NCBI GenBank assembly: GCA_023229825.1
Contig: JALNYN010000018.1
Coordinates: forward strand, 1-26,683
Source of the DNA: Minisyncoccota bacterium
Lineage (GTDB): Bacteria; Patescibacteriota; Minisyncoccia; Phycocordibacterales; CAIJYI01
DNA length: 26,683 bases
Direction: 5' to 3'
Shown here: positions 5,457-14,111 of the stretch, in pieces
Numbering within the stretch: position 1 is the stretch's first letter
How the letters are laid out: each line of letters starts with the position of its first letter
Translations under genes and position numbers: made by a program
Notes under the pieces: model-generated
Told to the model about the DNA's origin: nothing
Databases searched by the model: none
What the model saw: the letters and a program-made list of their open reading frames with translations, nothing else

Positions 5457-7730
5457 ATGAGATTAAAAAGGATCGAACTTACGGGGTTTAAATCTTTTGC
5501 ACGCAAGACGGTGCTGGATTTTTCGGCGCCTATTACGGCGATCGTGGGACCGAATGGATCGGGGAAATCGAACGTAGCCGAGGCTATGCGATTCGTTCTT
5601 GGCGAACAATCAATAAAATCCATGCGCGGAAAACGCGGCGAGGATCTTATTTGGAACGGCTCAAAGAACGTCGGACGCGTCAATCATGCCTCCGTATTCA
5701 TTTCCTTTGATAATGTTGATCGAATTTTTGACATTGATTTTGATGAAGTGATCATAGGACGCGAAGTGTTTCGCGACGGAGCCAATAATTACACGATTAA
5801 CGGCACATCCGTTCGCCTCAAAGATATCGTCGAACTTCTTTCCGTAGCGCATATCGGTTCTTCGGCGCACCACATCATTTCTCAGGGCGAGACCGATCGT
5901 TTTCTTTTTTCTTCCATTCGCGAGCGCCGCGTTATGATCGAGGACGCGCTCGGACTGCGCATCTATCAGTACAAAATAAATGAGAGCGAGAAGAAACTGA
6001 AGAAAACGGAAGAGAATGTGCGCGAGGTTTCCTTGCTTCGGAAAGAACTCGCACCGCGTCTGTCTTTTTTGAAAAAGCAGGTCGAGCGGATCGAACGGGT
6101 GAGAAAACTCCGCGGCGAACTTTCGGGCGATTACGCCGAATATTTGAAACGCGAAGAGCTGTACGTGCAATGGAAAAAACGCGCTATCGAAGATGAGGCG
6201 AGAGGACCGAAAGAAGCGCTGCGTCTGCTCGATGAGAAGATACAAAACACACGCGAGGTGATCTCCGCAGGCGAAAAAGATCGGGCGGGTTCTTCGGAAA
6301 TTTTGAAATTGGAAACGGATATCCGCAGCGTACGCGCAAAAAAAGATGAGTTCTCGCGAGCCCTTGGCAGACTGGAAGGAATGATCGAGTTCGAAGCGCG
6401 TCGGCGCGAACGAGAAAAACAGACGGCGGAAAAGATCAAGGAGACATTCGTGCCGCTTTTTCGCGTCAGAGAAATGGTAACGATCGCCGAAGGTCTTATT
6501 CTGGAAGCGTCAGGTACGGAAGACATGGGGCGGATAAAGTACATTTTGGAAAGGATCAAAGAACATTTGCGTGGAACGCTCGAGGCATATACGGAACGCA
6601 AGGAGGCTCCGATAGAAGAAAAAAAGGAGGATAACGAGGAAGAGATGGCGAGATTGCGGCACGAAAAAGAGAATGTCGAGAGCGAAATGCGCGGACTTCG
6701 CGAAGAGGAAGATCGCGTGCAGGCGCTCTATTCCGCGATGAAAGCGGAGATGGAGAAAGAAAAGGATGCGACGCGCGACATTGAGCGCGAACTGTTTGCG
6801 ATGATGTCGGAAAGAAGCGATGCGGCGATCAAAGTGAATACCTGCCGAAGCCGGATGTATGAACTCGAGCACGAAGAACAGGATTTCAAATCGGAACTTT
6901 CCGAAGCGGGTGTTTTGATCGGGAGAGAAATTTTAAATTACGGCGACCTGTCAATAACGGAAGAAGAGGTTATTTCCGAAGAGCGCGAAAAACAGCGCGA
7001 GCGGAAGAAGAAGATCGAACGCATGAAGATCCGTATCGAGGAACTCGGCGTGGGCGGCGGGGAAGATGTGGAGAAAGAATACAAGGATGTTATTGAACGT
7101 GATCAATTCCTTGAGCGCGAACTTGCCGATCTGGTAAAAACGGCCGAATCCCTGAGCAGATTGATCGCCGAACTTTCGGAAAAATTGACGGTTGAGTTCA
7201 AAGAAGGACTCGAGAAGATCAATCGCCAATTCCAAGAATATTTTACCGTGCTTTTTGGCGGCGGTACGGCATCTCTCAAAACCGTCATTCCCGAAAAAAA
7301 GAAAAAGAATGAAGTGGAAGAAGTGCTTGAAGCGACCGTCGAGCCGACGACCGAAGATATGGAGGAGGAAGAAGAAGGACTCGATATCAATATTTCTCTT
7401 CCTCACAAACGTTTGCGCGGAATTCAAATGCTCTCCGGCGGGGAACGAACGCTTACCTCGATCGCGCTTCTCTTTGCCGTCTCACAGGTGAACCCACCGC
7501 CGTTTTTGGTGCTCGATGAAACCGATGCCGCGCTCGACGAGGCGAATTCCAAAAAATACGGCATGATGCTCGAAACGCTTTCAAAAACTTCACAACTCGC
7601 GATCATCACGCATAATCGCGAAACGATGTCGCATGCCGGCATCATTTACGGCGTGACGGTCGGGATCGATTGCGTGTCGAAAATTCTGTCGATCAAATTT
7701 GAGGATGCCGAGAATATGATGGCTAGATAG
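5457..7730 (+). CDS. smc: Compact SMC-family ATPase (chromosome condensation or segregation)
   Basis: SMC proteins fold into ABC-type heads joined by long coiled coils and organise or repair chromosomes. The N-terminal head is clear: LTGFKSFARKTVLDF, Walker A GPNGSGKS (31-38), GEQSIKSMRGKRGEDLIW, and HHIISQGETDRFL. The C-terminal head has FEGLEKINRQF-like helix, the signature LSGGERT (from 659) and Walker B FLVLDETDAALDEA (D687, E688), then ITHNRETM as the switch region. Between them only about 400 residues of charged heptad-like coil remain, broken near residues 335-400. No glycine-rich hinge domain is seen, and the total of 757 residues is far below the usual 1150-1200. The ATG at 5457 is chosen from family alignment. 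It could also be regarded as an SMC-like RecN or SbcC relative, but the head motifs match SMC best. Confidence 0.88.
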   Translation: MRLKRIELTGFKSFARKTVLDFSAPITAIVGPNGSGKSNVAEAMRFVLGEQSIKSMRGKRGEDLIWNGSKNVGRVNHASVFISFDNVDRIFDIDFDEVIIGREVFRDGANNYTINGTSVRLKDIVELLSVAHIGSSAHHIISQGETDRFLFSSIRERRVMIEDALGLRIYQYKINESEKKLKKTEENVREVSLLRKELAPRLSFLKKQVERIERVRKLRGELSGDYAEYLKREELYVQWKKRAIEDEARGPKEALRLLDEKIQNTREVISAGEKDRAGSSEILKLETDIRSVRAKKDEFSRALGRLEGMIEFEARRREREKQTAEKIKETFVPLFRVREMVTIAEGLILEASGTEDMGRIKYILERIKEHLRGTLEAYTERKEAPIEEKKEDNEEEMARLRHEKENVESEMRGLREEEDRVQALYSAMKAEMEKEKDATRDIERELFAMMSERSDAAIKVNTCRSRMYELEHEEQDFKSELSEAGVLIGREILNYGDLSITEEEVISEEREKQRERKKKIERMKIRIEELGVGGGEDVEKEYKDVIERDQFLERELADLVKTAESLSRLIAELSEKLTVEFKEGLEKINRQFQEYFTVLFGGGTASLKTVIPEKKKKNEVEEVLEATVEPTTEDMEEEEEGLDINISLPHKRLRGIQMLSGGERTLTSIALLFAVSQVNPPPFLVLDETDAALDEANSKKYGMMLETLSKTSQLAIITHNRETMSHAGIIYGVTVGIDCVSKILSIKFEDAENMMAR

Positions 7731-7860
7731 ACGAAGTCTATAAAGTCAAAAGTCAAAAGTCTATAAAGTCACGACGAATAACAGCCGGACAGGGTTTGTA
7801 ACCCCGTCCGGAAGATTTGTATGAAAGCAGAAACCGATGTGTGATCATGAAATTCGAAAA

Positions 7861-7869
7861 TGGTATCAT
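7861..7869 (+). promoter_or_regulatory. Orphan extended -10 promoter
   Basis: TGGTATCAT is identical to the element before glyA, yet no plus-strand gene follows; the next plus-strand start is kilobases away. A transcript would run through the 7892-7916 hairpin and the 7937-7960 hairpin. Confidence 0.4.
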
Positions 7870-7930
7870 AAGTTATCTCATACAAACGTTTCGGACGGAG
7901 GTACAACCTCCGTCCGGCGAGAACGACGAA

Positions 7931-7960
7931 CAAAATCCCTCATCCGAAAACGGATGAGGG
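7931..7960 (-). terminator. Terminator of the minus-strand small-gene pair
   Basis: CCCTCATCCG (7937-7946) pairs with CGGATGAGGG (7951-7960) around AAAA; on the minus strand it is followed by ATTTTG. It lies about 20 bases beyond the stop of the gene at 7979-8299. The same CCCTCATC/GATGAGGG core recurs at 12324-12352. Confidence 0.75.
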
Positions 7961-7978
7961 GGGTGTTGTTTTAGCAAT

Positions 7979-8299
7979 TTATATAGTTAAAACAGCGCTG
8001 AAATGGATCAAGCCGACGACGGCGAGAATTAGGACGAGGGCGGCAATGAGGGTTTTCCATTTTTTTCTATCGCATCGCTGGTCGAATTCTTCGAGGCTTT
8101 CATCGCTTCGATCCTTGTGTGATTCAATATATTCTTCTTGTCCTGAAAGACTTGAGAAATCGAGTAAAAGTTCCGCATAGGCATCTTGGGATTCTTTCAG
8201 CTCTTTTGTGAGACGATCGATCTCTTTTTGCTTTTGAGAAATACATTCCCTTAAAGATTCTTTTGTATCAAACGGCAAGTCCAGCATTGGTGTGACCAT
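7979..8299 (-). CDS. Tail-anchored coiled-coil protein, 106 aa
   Basis: No family is recognised. Residues about 10-70 are charged and helical (SQKQKEIDRLTKELKESQ looks like coiled coil); residues about 85-103 form one membrane segment, KTLIAALVLILAVVGLIHF, close to the C-terminus, so the bulk is probably cytoplasmic. The ATG at 8299 is chosen because GAGGAGAA precedes it; that ribosome site overlaps the stop of the gene before it, which indicates an operon. The longer open frame upstream has no such support. Confidence 0.75.
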   Translation of the reverse strand: MVTPMLDLPFDTKESLRECISQKQKEIDRLTKELKESQDAYAELLLDFSSLSGQEEYIESHKDRSDESLEEFDQRCDRKKWKTLIAALVLILAVVGLIHFSAVLTI

Positions 8300-8309
8300 A
8301 TTCTTCTCC

Positions 8310-8513
8310 TCAGGTAAGGACCTGATAAACGTACGACAGAATGAATGCAACCAGTATCCCGATCCCTCGGCCGAACATTCTTGTCTCAACATTTTTGATC
8401 TTTTTTTGCCCCTGCGGTCCTGTTGTTTGTTTCGCGTCAATCGCGGATTTAGCGCCGAACAAAATTTTTCGCGCCCGAGCAGCCATTCTCTGTTTAGCAT
8501 TTTTTCTTGACAT
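8310..8513 (-). CDS. Small basic protein with C-terminal membrane segment, 67 aa
   Basis: No family is recognised. The first 45 residues are very basic (MSRKNAKQRMAARARKIL), the last about 18 are hydrophobic (GIGILVAFILSYVYQVL). Such a layout suggests an inner-membrane protein whose basic part may touch nucleic acid or phospholipid. GGGAGAG stands before the ATG at 8513 and settles the start. It is the first gene of a two-gene unit with the 106-residue tail-anchored protein. Confidence 0.7.
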   Translation of the reverse strand: MSRKNAKQRMAARARKILFGAKSAIDAKQTTGPQGQKKIKNVETRMFGRGIGILVAFILSYVYQVLT

Positions 8514-8568
8514 TTTTCTCTCCCGATATGTGGTGAGTGGTTTCAAATAGCTAAGCTAACCGTTGCTA

Positions 8569-8597
8569 ATATTAGTACACCGTGGCCTTTTAGTCAA
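8569..8597 (-). promoter_or_regulatory. Promoter of the two-gene small membrane protein unit
   Basis: On the minus strand TTGACT (8597-8592), 17-base spacer, then TAATAT (8574-8569), about 55 bases before the start of the 67-residue gene and directly behind the end of dnaE. Confidence 0.7.
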
Positions 8598-8628
8598 ATT
8601 TAATTAAAAGGGCGAAATCATCAGTGTT

Positions 8629-11600
8629 TTAGTCAAGCAGTTTGACGGCGTCGGCAATAACGCTTGGTTCGCCGTTTCTTTTGGAGAATTTTCCTTTTAT
8701 CGCTAGACATTTTTCTGGGGCTAAAAATTCTTTGAATGATTCAAAAGTTCTTGGAAAGACGACGACTTCGATCGTATCGTAGAAATCGGCGATTTTCAGG
8801 AACGCCATTTTTTCATTTTTCTTGGTGATGACTTCGCGCATTTCTTCGACGATGCCGACGACGGTGACCGCCATGTTATCCTTTCCATTCTCTTTGAGCG
8901 TTTTATTATTGAATGGCCGCGCTTCGAGCTTTTCGCGATATTTATCCAGCGGATGTCCGGAGATGTAGAGTCCGAGCAGTTCTTTTTCCCATGCGAGTTT
9001 TTCGAACGGTTTCGCGGGCTCGCATTCTTTGAGCTTCAGTGTCGGAAGAGATGCAGGACTTGCCATGAGTCCGAACAGGGAAGCCTGTGCGGCATTTTCT
9101 TTTACCAGTCCTTTACTGTACGCAAGCGCGTCTTCCATATTGAATAGCATTTGTCCGCGTTCGCCGAGTTCGTCCATTGCTCCGCATTTTACCAGCGCTT
9201 CGAGCGACTTCTTGTTGAGATTTTTGTGTTTGACCCGTTCTAGAAATTCGGCAAACGTCTTGTACCGCCCGTTTTTTTCGCGTTCGGAAATAACATAATC
9301 ACCGATCTCCTCGCCGAGATTTTTTATCGTGTGTAATCCAAAACGAATTTTATCTTCGCTTGCCGTTGCGCCTTTTATTACCGCAAAATCACCCATGCTT
9401 TCATTGACATCCGGCGGAAGAACAGGGAGGTTCATGCGTTTGCATTCGGTGATGATCTCGAATATTTTTTCCACGTCGCCCGACTCGGCGGTGAGTACCG
9501 CTGCCATGTATTCCGCCGGATAATTCGCTTTCATGTAGGCCGTCTGATAGGCGACGAGTCCGTATGATGCGGCATGTGCTTTATTGAATCCGTATGCGGC
9601 GAACGGCTCGATCAATTCCCAGAGTTCTTTTATCTTAGATGAGATCATTCCATTCTTCGCGAATCCTTCGAGAAGCTTCTTTTTTTGGACTTCCATCTCG
9701 GCCGGGATCTTCTTTCCCATAGCTTTGCGGAGTTTGTCGGCTTCCAGCCAAGAGTAGCCCGCCAGTTTGATGGCGATCATCATGACGTCGTCTTGATAGG
9801 TGATAACGCCGTAGGATTGATCAAGAATATCTTTCATTCGCGGATCGAGATAGGTCACCAGCACGGGATTGCGCTTGCGTTTGATATATTCGGGAATGGA
9901 TTCCATCGGGCCGGGACGATAGAGCGCGACCATGGCGTTGATGTCGTGGATGGATGTCGGACGGAGATCCATGAGATACTTTGTCATGCCGGAACCATTC
10001 AGCTGAAACAGTCCGATCGTTTCTCCTCTTGCCAGCATTTGGAAAGTTTTTTTGTCGTTGCGCGGAATTTTTTGAATGTCGATATCGATGCCGTGGTATA
10101 TTTTTGTGAGTCGCACGGCGTCGGCGAGGATGGAAAGGTTTCTGATGCCGAGAAAGTCGTACTTGAGAAGTCCGACATCTTCGACGGCGTGCATTTCATA
10201 TTGGGTGATCAATTTTCCGCCTTTTGGGTCCATCTGAGCCGGCGTGAAATCGGTGAGCGCGGTGGGGGAGATCACCACCCCGGCGGCATGTACGGAGATA
10301 TGCCGAACACATCCCTCCAGTTTTTTGGCGATATCAATAATGATCTTTACATCCGATTCTTTCTCATACATTTCCTTGAGTTCCGGTTCCATTTGCATGG
10401 CATGATCAATGGTCATCGGGAATCCCTGGGAGCCCATCGGAATTATTTTTGAAATTCGATCGCCGAGAGCGTACGGATAACCGAGAGCGCGGGCGGTATC
10501 TTTGACGGCGCCTCTCGCCATCATGGATCCGAAAGTACCGATCTGCGCCACGTGGTCGCTTCCGTATTTTCTCTTGGCGTATTCGATGACTTCATCTCGC
10601 CTGCTATCGGCGTAGTCCATGTCGATATCCGGCGCTGACGGGCGTTCCGGGTTGAGGAAACGCTCGAAAGGCAGTTTGTATTCGAGCGGATCGACGAGGG
10701 TAATGCCGATCAAATAGGAACATAAGGAACCCGCACCCGAACCTCTCACATTGGTGAGAATTCCGTTTTCCTTGGCGAAGCGCAGAAGATCGGCGACGAC
10801 GAGAAAGTAAGGTGAATATCCTTTGGTTTTTATAATATTCAATTCGTATTCAAGACGGTCAACCACTTCTTTGGTCTCGGTCATGTCGTGCTTCGGAATT
10901 CCTTCGTACGCCAAGCGGCGGAGCTCGGAATCGTACGTCGTGCCTTCGGGGATCGGAAGATTCGGAAAGACCCATTTTCCGAGTTCGATCTCGATGTCGC
11001 ACATGTCGGCGACGAGCGAGGTGTTGCTGACCACTTCGGGATATTCTTTGAATATCTCATACGCTTCTTTGGTGGAAATAAAAGAATAGTCATCACCGCC
11101 GAATGAAAGACCTGCATCTTTTCCGGTGTTTACCGTTCCGACCGCCAGCAGCGTTTCGTGCGCCTTTTTGTCGTCTTTTTTTGTGTAGTGAGAATCTTGG
11201 GTCGCGACTACGGGAATATTGAGTTCGCGGCCGAGCTCGAGCACGGCCCTTTCCCATTCGTCATGACCTTCGATGCCGGAGTGTCGCATGAGTTCCAGAA
11301 AATAATTTTCTTTCCCGAAAATTTCCTGATGTTCGGCGATAACGGCAAGAGCGCGTTCTTTATCTTTATTTCGAAGCGCGCGGGCAAGTTCTCCTCCGAA
11401 ACATCCCGAAAGACAAATGATGCCTTCGTGATTTTCTCGAAGCAGATCTTTGTCCATTCGCGGTTTGTAATAATAGCCTTCAAGGTTGGCAATCGTCACC
11501 ATCTTAATGAGATTGCGGTAGCCGGTATAATTTTTTGCTAGCAGGGTGAGATGGTAGCGCTTGCCGTCGACGCCGGGTTCTTTGTCGGTTCGTTTACGCG

Positions 11601-11823
11601 TCGCGATATAGGCCTCCACTCCGAGTATCGGTTTTACTCCGGCGGATTTGCATTTTTTGTAGAGTTCGATCGCGCCGTACATGTTGCCATGATCAGTAAC
11701 GGCAATGGCGGGCATCCCGTCCTCTTTTGCCACCGCGACGAGGTTTTCGATCTTTGACAGACCGTCGAGCAGGGAATAATGCGAATGCGTATGAAGATGA
11801 ACGAATTTTTTTGTGTCCGGCAT
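8629..11823 (-). CDS. dnaE: DNA polymerase III alpha subunit
   Basis: This is the replicative polymerase subunit. The N-terminal PHP domain is complete-looking: FVHLHTHSHYSLLDGL (7-22), AVTDHGNMYGAIE, and IPVVATQDSHY. The palm carries GSGAGSLCSYLIG and the catalytic motif PDIDMD at 398-403, so D401 and D403 match the positions known in E. coli. Further on are VHAAGVVIS, YRPGPMESIPEYI, YQDDVM, and AYGFNKAHAASYG. A C-terminal OB-fold region starts near MAVTVVGIVEEM. At 1064 residues it is about 100 shorter than the E. coli protein. The PHP histidines suggest that proofreading or pyrophosphatase activity may be retained. The -10 box is six bases from the ATG. Confidence 0.97.
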   Translation of the reverse strand: MPDTKKFVHLHTHSHYSLLDGLSKIENLVAVAKEDGMPAIAVTDHGNMYGAIELYKKCKSAGVKPILGVEAYIATRKRTDKEPGVDGKRYHLTLLAKNYTGYRNLIKMVTIANLEGYYYKPRMDKDLLRENHEGIICLSGCFGGELARALRNKDKERALAVIAEHQEIFGKENYFLELMRHSGIEGHDEWERAVLELGRELNIPVVATQDSHYTKKDDKKAHETLLAVGTVNTGKDAGLSFGGDDYSFISTKEAYEIFKEYPEVVSNTSLVADMCDIEIELGKWVFPNLPIPEGTTYDSELRRLAYEGIPKHDMTETKEVVDRLEYELNIIKTKGYSPYFLVVADLLRFAKENGILTNVRGSGAGSLCSYLIGITLVDPLEYKLPFERFLNPERPSAPDIDMDYADSRRDEVIEYAKRKYGSDHVAQIGTFGSMMARGAVKDTARALGYPYALGDRISKIIPMGSQGFPMTIDHAMQMEPELKEMYEKESDVKIIIDIAKKLEGCVRHISVHAAGVVISPTALTDFTPAQMDPKGGKLITQYEMHAVEDVGLLKYDFLGIRNLSILADAVRLTKIYHGIDIDIQKIPRNDKKTFQMLARGETIGLFQLNGSGMTKYLMDLRPTSIHDINAMVALYRPGPMESIPEYIKRKRNPVLVTYLDPRMKDILDQSYGVITYQDDVMMIAIKLAGYSWLEADKLRKAMGKKIPAEMEVQKKKLLEGFAKNGMISSKIKELWELIEPFAAYGFNKAHAASYGLVAYQTAYMKANYPAEYMAAVLTAESGDVEKIFEIITECKRMNLPVLPPDVNESMGDFAVIKGATASEDKIRFGLHTIKNLGEEIGDYVISEREKNGRYKTFAEFLERVKHKNLNKKSLEALVKCGAMDELGERGQMLFNMEDALAYSKGLVKENAAQASLFGLMASPASLPTLKLKECEPAKPFEKLAWEKELLGLYISGHPLDKYREKLEARPFNNKTLKENGKDNMAVTVVGIVEEMREVITKKNEKMAFLKIADFYDTIEVVVFPRTFESFKEFLAPEKCLAIKGKFSKRNGEPSVIADAVKLLD

Positions 11824-11829
11824 GGGAGT

Positions 11830-11835
11830 ATTATA
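11830..11835 (-). promoter_or_regulatory. -10 box of dnaE, leaderless arrangement
   Basis: On the minus strand TATAAT is followed by ACTCCC and then ATG. Transcription should start at the start codon itself. Confidence 0.6.
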
Positions 11836-11861
11836 TCAGCATTTGCTCTCCGAGAAAAATT

Positions 11862-11890
11862 TTGACATTCGATGATAGAAATGCTATTGT
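11862..11890 (+). promoter_or_regulatory. Promoter of the glutamine-rich lipoprotein gene
   Basis: TTGACA (11862-11867), 17-base spacer, TATTGT (11885-11890), followed by a leader of about 60 bases that contains a short hairpin. Confidence 0.7.
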
Positions 11891-11913
11891 GTAATTCGAT
11901 AGTGCAACAATCA

Positions 11914-11942
11914 GCCCGCCTTCGCAAAAGGCTATGGCGGGT
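11914..11942. repeat. Short hairpin repeat in the lipoprotein gene leader
   Basis: CCCGCC (11915-11920) and GGCGGG (11936-11941) enclose TTCGCAAAAGGCTAT. A similar unit, CCCTGC...GCAGGG around TTCGCCAAGACTG on the minus strand, lies inside tsaD at 17151-17177. Confidence 0.6.
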
Positions 11943-11958
11943 AATAGAGGTTCTTTTT

Positions 11959-12282
11959 ATGAGAAAAATCATACTGTTAATGTTAGTTATTTTTTTGTTC
12001 ACCGCGTCAGGCTGTACGGCGCAAATGGCGCATCAGGTCGCCGGATCCATTCTTCAGCAGCAACAGCAAAATATTTATCAACAACAACAGCGACAACAAC
12101 AGCGGCGGTACCAATTACAGCAATGCCAATACCAGCTACGGCAAGGGCAAGAACAGCTGCAGCAATTTGAGCTGCAATGCCAATATCAGCCGTCGCAGCA
12201 ATGCCAATATCAAATTGCACAGCAGCGATTGCGTTTACAGCAATTATTGCAGCACTGTCAAGAGATACAGCAAGGCCAATAA
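11959..12282 (+). CDS. Glutamine-rich lipoprotein, 107 aa
   Basis: A signal peptide (MRKIILLMLVIFLFTASGC) ends in a lipobox-like ASGC with the candidate lipidated Cys19. The remaining 88 residues consist largely of Gln with Tyr, Leu, Arg and Cys: runs such as LQQQQQNIYQQQQRQQQRR and repeated QCQYQ units. AGAGG lies eight bases before this ATG, and the upstream in-frame extension is not needed. The composition resembles low-complexity or prion-like surface proteins. Five Cys residues follow the lipobox at spaced positions, so disulfide cross-linking outside the membrane is conceivable. No enzyme domain is present and the function is unknown. Confidence 0.75.
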   Translation: MRKIILLMLVIFLFTASGCTAQMAHQVAGSILQQQQQNIYQQQQRQQQRRYQLQQCQYQLRQGQEQLQQFELQCQYQPSQQCQYQIAQQRLRLQQLLQHCQEIQQGQ

Positions 12283-12285
12283 AAC

Positions 12286-12352
12286 CAGTTAGTAGTTAGT
12301 AGATAGTAGTTAGTAGGGTTATCATATCCCTCATCTTTAAGATGAGGGATAT
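12286..12352. repeat. GTTAGTAG word repeats and a perfect palindrome before pyrG
   Basis: About 12289-12318 consists of repeated GTTAGTAG and GATAGTAG words. Then ATATCCCTCATCTT (12324-12337) and its exact complement (12339-12352) form a palindrome with one central base, followed by a weak T-rich tail. It may terminate the lipoprotein gene. Confidence 0.65.
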
Positions 12353-12405
12353 TTAATTTTGGAAAATTTTCAAAATATGGCATACTGTAGGAGAGTTTAT
12401 TCACC

Positions 12406-14097
12406 GTGCAAATTACCAAAAACATGCCAACAAAAAAAACGAGCGCGAGCCGGAGAAAAAAATATATTTTCGTGGTCGGAGGAGTGATGTCGGGAGTGGG
12501 AAAGGGGATAACGGCTTCGTCGATCGGCGTGATACTGCAGGCGCGCGGTTTTAAAGTGACTGCGGTCAAGATCGATCCGTATGTAAATATTGATGCGGGA
12601 ACTATGAATCCGACCGAACACGGCGAAGTGTTCGTACTCTCCGACGGATACGAGACCGATCAGGATATGGGAAATTACGAGCGCTTTCTAAACGTCTCCA
12701 TTCCTTCCGACAATTACATGACGACCGGACGCGTGTATCTTGCGGTCATCGAGAAAGAACGAAATTTGAAATACAAAGGTAAGTGCGTCCAAGTCGTGCC
12801 TCATATTCCGCTCGAAGTCATTTCCCGAATCCAAAAGGCGTCGGAAAAAGCGGATGCCGATATCACGGTGATCGAGATCGGCGGAACGGTGGGAGAATAT
12901 GAAAACGTGCTTTTTATCGAAGCGGTCCGTATGATGGAACTGCAAAATCCGGAGGATGTTTCCACGGTCATGGTGTCGTATTTGCCGGTACCTTCGATGC
13001 TCGGCGAGATGAAGACCAAACCGACTCAGCACGCGGTGCGCGCTCTTAATTCGAACGGGATTCAGCCGAATGTTATTATCGCCCGTTCCAGTAAACCGCT
13101 CGACTTCGTACGCAAAGAAAAGATCGCGCTTTTTTGCAACATGCGTCCCGAAAACGTCATTTCCGCACCGGATATCGGAAGCATCTATGATGTGCCCATC
13201 AATTTCGAAAAAGACAAGCTCTCCGACATCCTGCTTAAGAGCCTTCATCTCACGCCGAAAAAAGATTCCGACCTCTCCGAGTGGAAAAAATTCACGACAA
13301 AAACAAAGAACGCCACGAAAGAGGTCAATATCGCCGTCGTGGGAAAATATTTCAGTACGGGAGATTTTGTGCTTTCCGATGCGTACATTTCCGTGATCGA
13401 AGCGTTGAAACATGCATCGTACACGCTCGGCGCAAAACCGAAATTGACATGGCTCTCCGCGGAAGAATTCGAAGGTGCGGAAGGAAAGAAAAATTTGAAA
13501 ACGCTTGCGAAATACGATGGCATCCTCGTGCCCGGCGGCTTCGGCTCTCGCGGAATAGAAGGGAAGCTTGCTGTGATCCATTTTGCGCGCGAGCATAAAA
13601 TTCCGTACTTCGGATTATGCTACGGCATGCAGCTTGCCGTTATTGAATTCGCGCGAAATGTTTTGGGATTGAAAGATGCGAATACGGCCGAGATCGATCC
13701 GAAATCCAAAGATCTTGTGATCGATATCATGCCCGACCAAAAAAAGAAAATGAAAGAAGAGAATTACGGCGGCACGATGCGTCTCGGTTCGTATACGGCG
13801 CTTCTTCAGAAGGAAACACTGGCAAGGAAAGCGTATAACGACGAAGAACATATCTCCGAAAGACATCGCCATCGTTATGAAGTGAATCCCGAATACGTTG
13901 AACGGCTCAAACAAGCAGGTTTGGTGTTTTCCGGTACATCCCCCGACGGCATTCTTATGGAGATAGCTGAACTTCCGGAAAAAATTCATCCTTTTTTCCT
14001 CAGCACTCAGTTCCATCCGGAGCTGCAAAGCCGTCCGCTTGCTCCGCACCCGCTTTTCGTTGAATTTATCCGAAAGTCGCTCATGCAAAAAAAATAA
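12406..14097 (+). CDS. pyrG: CTP synthase
   Basis: PyrG aminates UTP to CTP using glutamine and ATP. The amidoligase domain opens with KYIFVVGGVMSGVGKGITASSIG and continues with KIDPYVNIDAGTMNP, HGEVFVLSDGYETDQDMGNYERF and EIGGTVGEYEN. The class I glutaminase domain has VPGGFGSRG, the nucleophile in FGLCYGMQLAVIEFARN, and FHPE near the C-terminus. The length (563 residues) is normal for the family apart from a basic N-terminal extension of about 15 residues. The start is uncertain: GTG at 12406 lies about 12 bases after GGAG, while an ATG at 12424 has no ribosome site. A terminator follows. Confidence 0.96.
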   Translation: MQITKNMPTKKTSASRRKKYIFVVGGVMSGVGKGITASSIGVILQARGFKVTAVKIDPYVNIDAGTMNPTEHGEVFVLSDGYETDQDMGNYERFLNVSIPSDNYMTTGRVYLAVIEKERNLKYKGKCVQVVPHIPLEVISRIQKASEKADADITVIEIGGTVGEYENVLFIEAVRMMELQNPEDVSTVMVSYLPVPSMLGEMKTKPTQHAVRALNSNGIQPNVIIARSSKPLDFVRKEKIALFCNMRPENVISAPDIGSIYDVPINFEKDKLSDILLKSLHLTPKKDSDLSEWKKFTTKTKNATKEVNIAVVGKYFSTGDFVLSDAYISVIEALKHASYTLGAKPKLTWLSAEEFEGAEGKKNLKTLAKYDGILVPGGFGSRGIEGKLAVIHFAREHKIPYFGLCYGMQLAVIEFARNVLGLKDANTAEIDPKSKDLVIDIMPDQKKKMKEENYGGTMRLGSYTALLQKETLARKAYNDEEHISERHRHRYEVNPEYVERLKQAGLVFSGTSPDGILMEIAELPEKIHPFFLSTQFHPELQSRPLAPHPLFVEFIRKSLMQKK

Positions 14098-14111
14098 CGG
14101 CGCGCTTTCAG

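Larger units (their letters stand above)
7731..7960. repeat. Intergenic region with two related palindromes and word-like repeats
   Basis: No gene is seen in this 248-base gap. It starts with repeats of GTCAAAA and GTCTATAAAGTC (about 7736-7770). Two hairpins of one family follow: CCGGACAGGGTT/AACCCCGTCCGG (7785-7811) and CGGACGGAGGT-ACA-ACCTCCGTCCG (7892-7916), inverted relative to each other and both near a CGACGAA word. An extended -10 element lies between them. Confidence 0.75.

Noticed and set aside
5457..7730. SMC shortened by a frameshift or internal assembly gap
   Set aside because: Both heads and the coils are in one continuous frame with no stop or phase change, so a natural short form is more likely; misassembly cannot be fully excluded.
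9685..10452. 255-codon plus-strand frame inside dnaE
   Set aside because: It is antisense to the polymerase active region and has the codon pattern of a shadow frame.
12688..13596. 302-codon minus-strand frame inside pyrG
   Set aside because: It is antisense to highly conserved CTP synthase blocks and rich in Arg, Phe and His as expected of a shadow.
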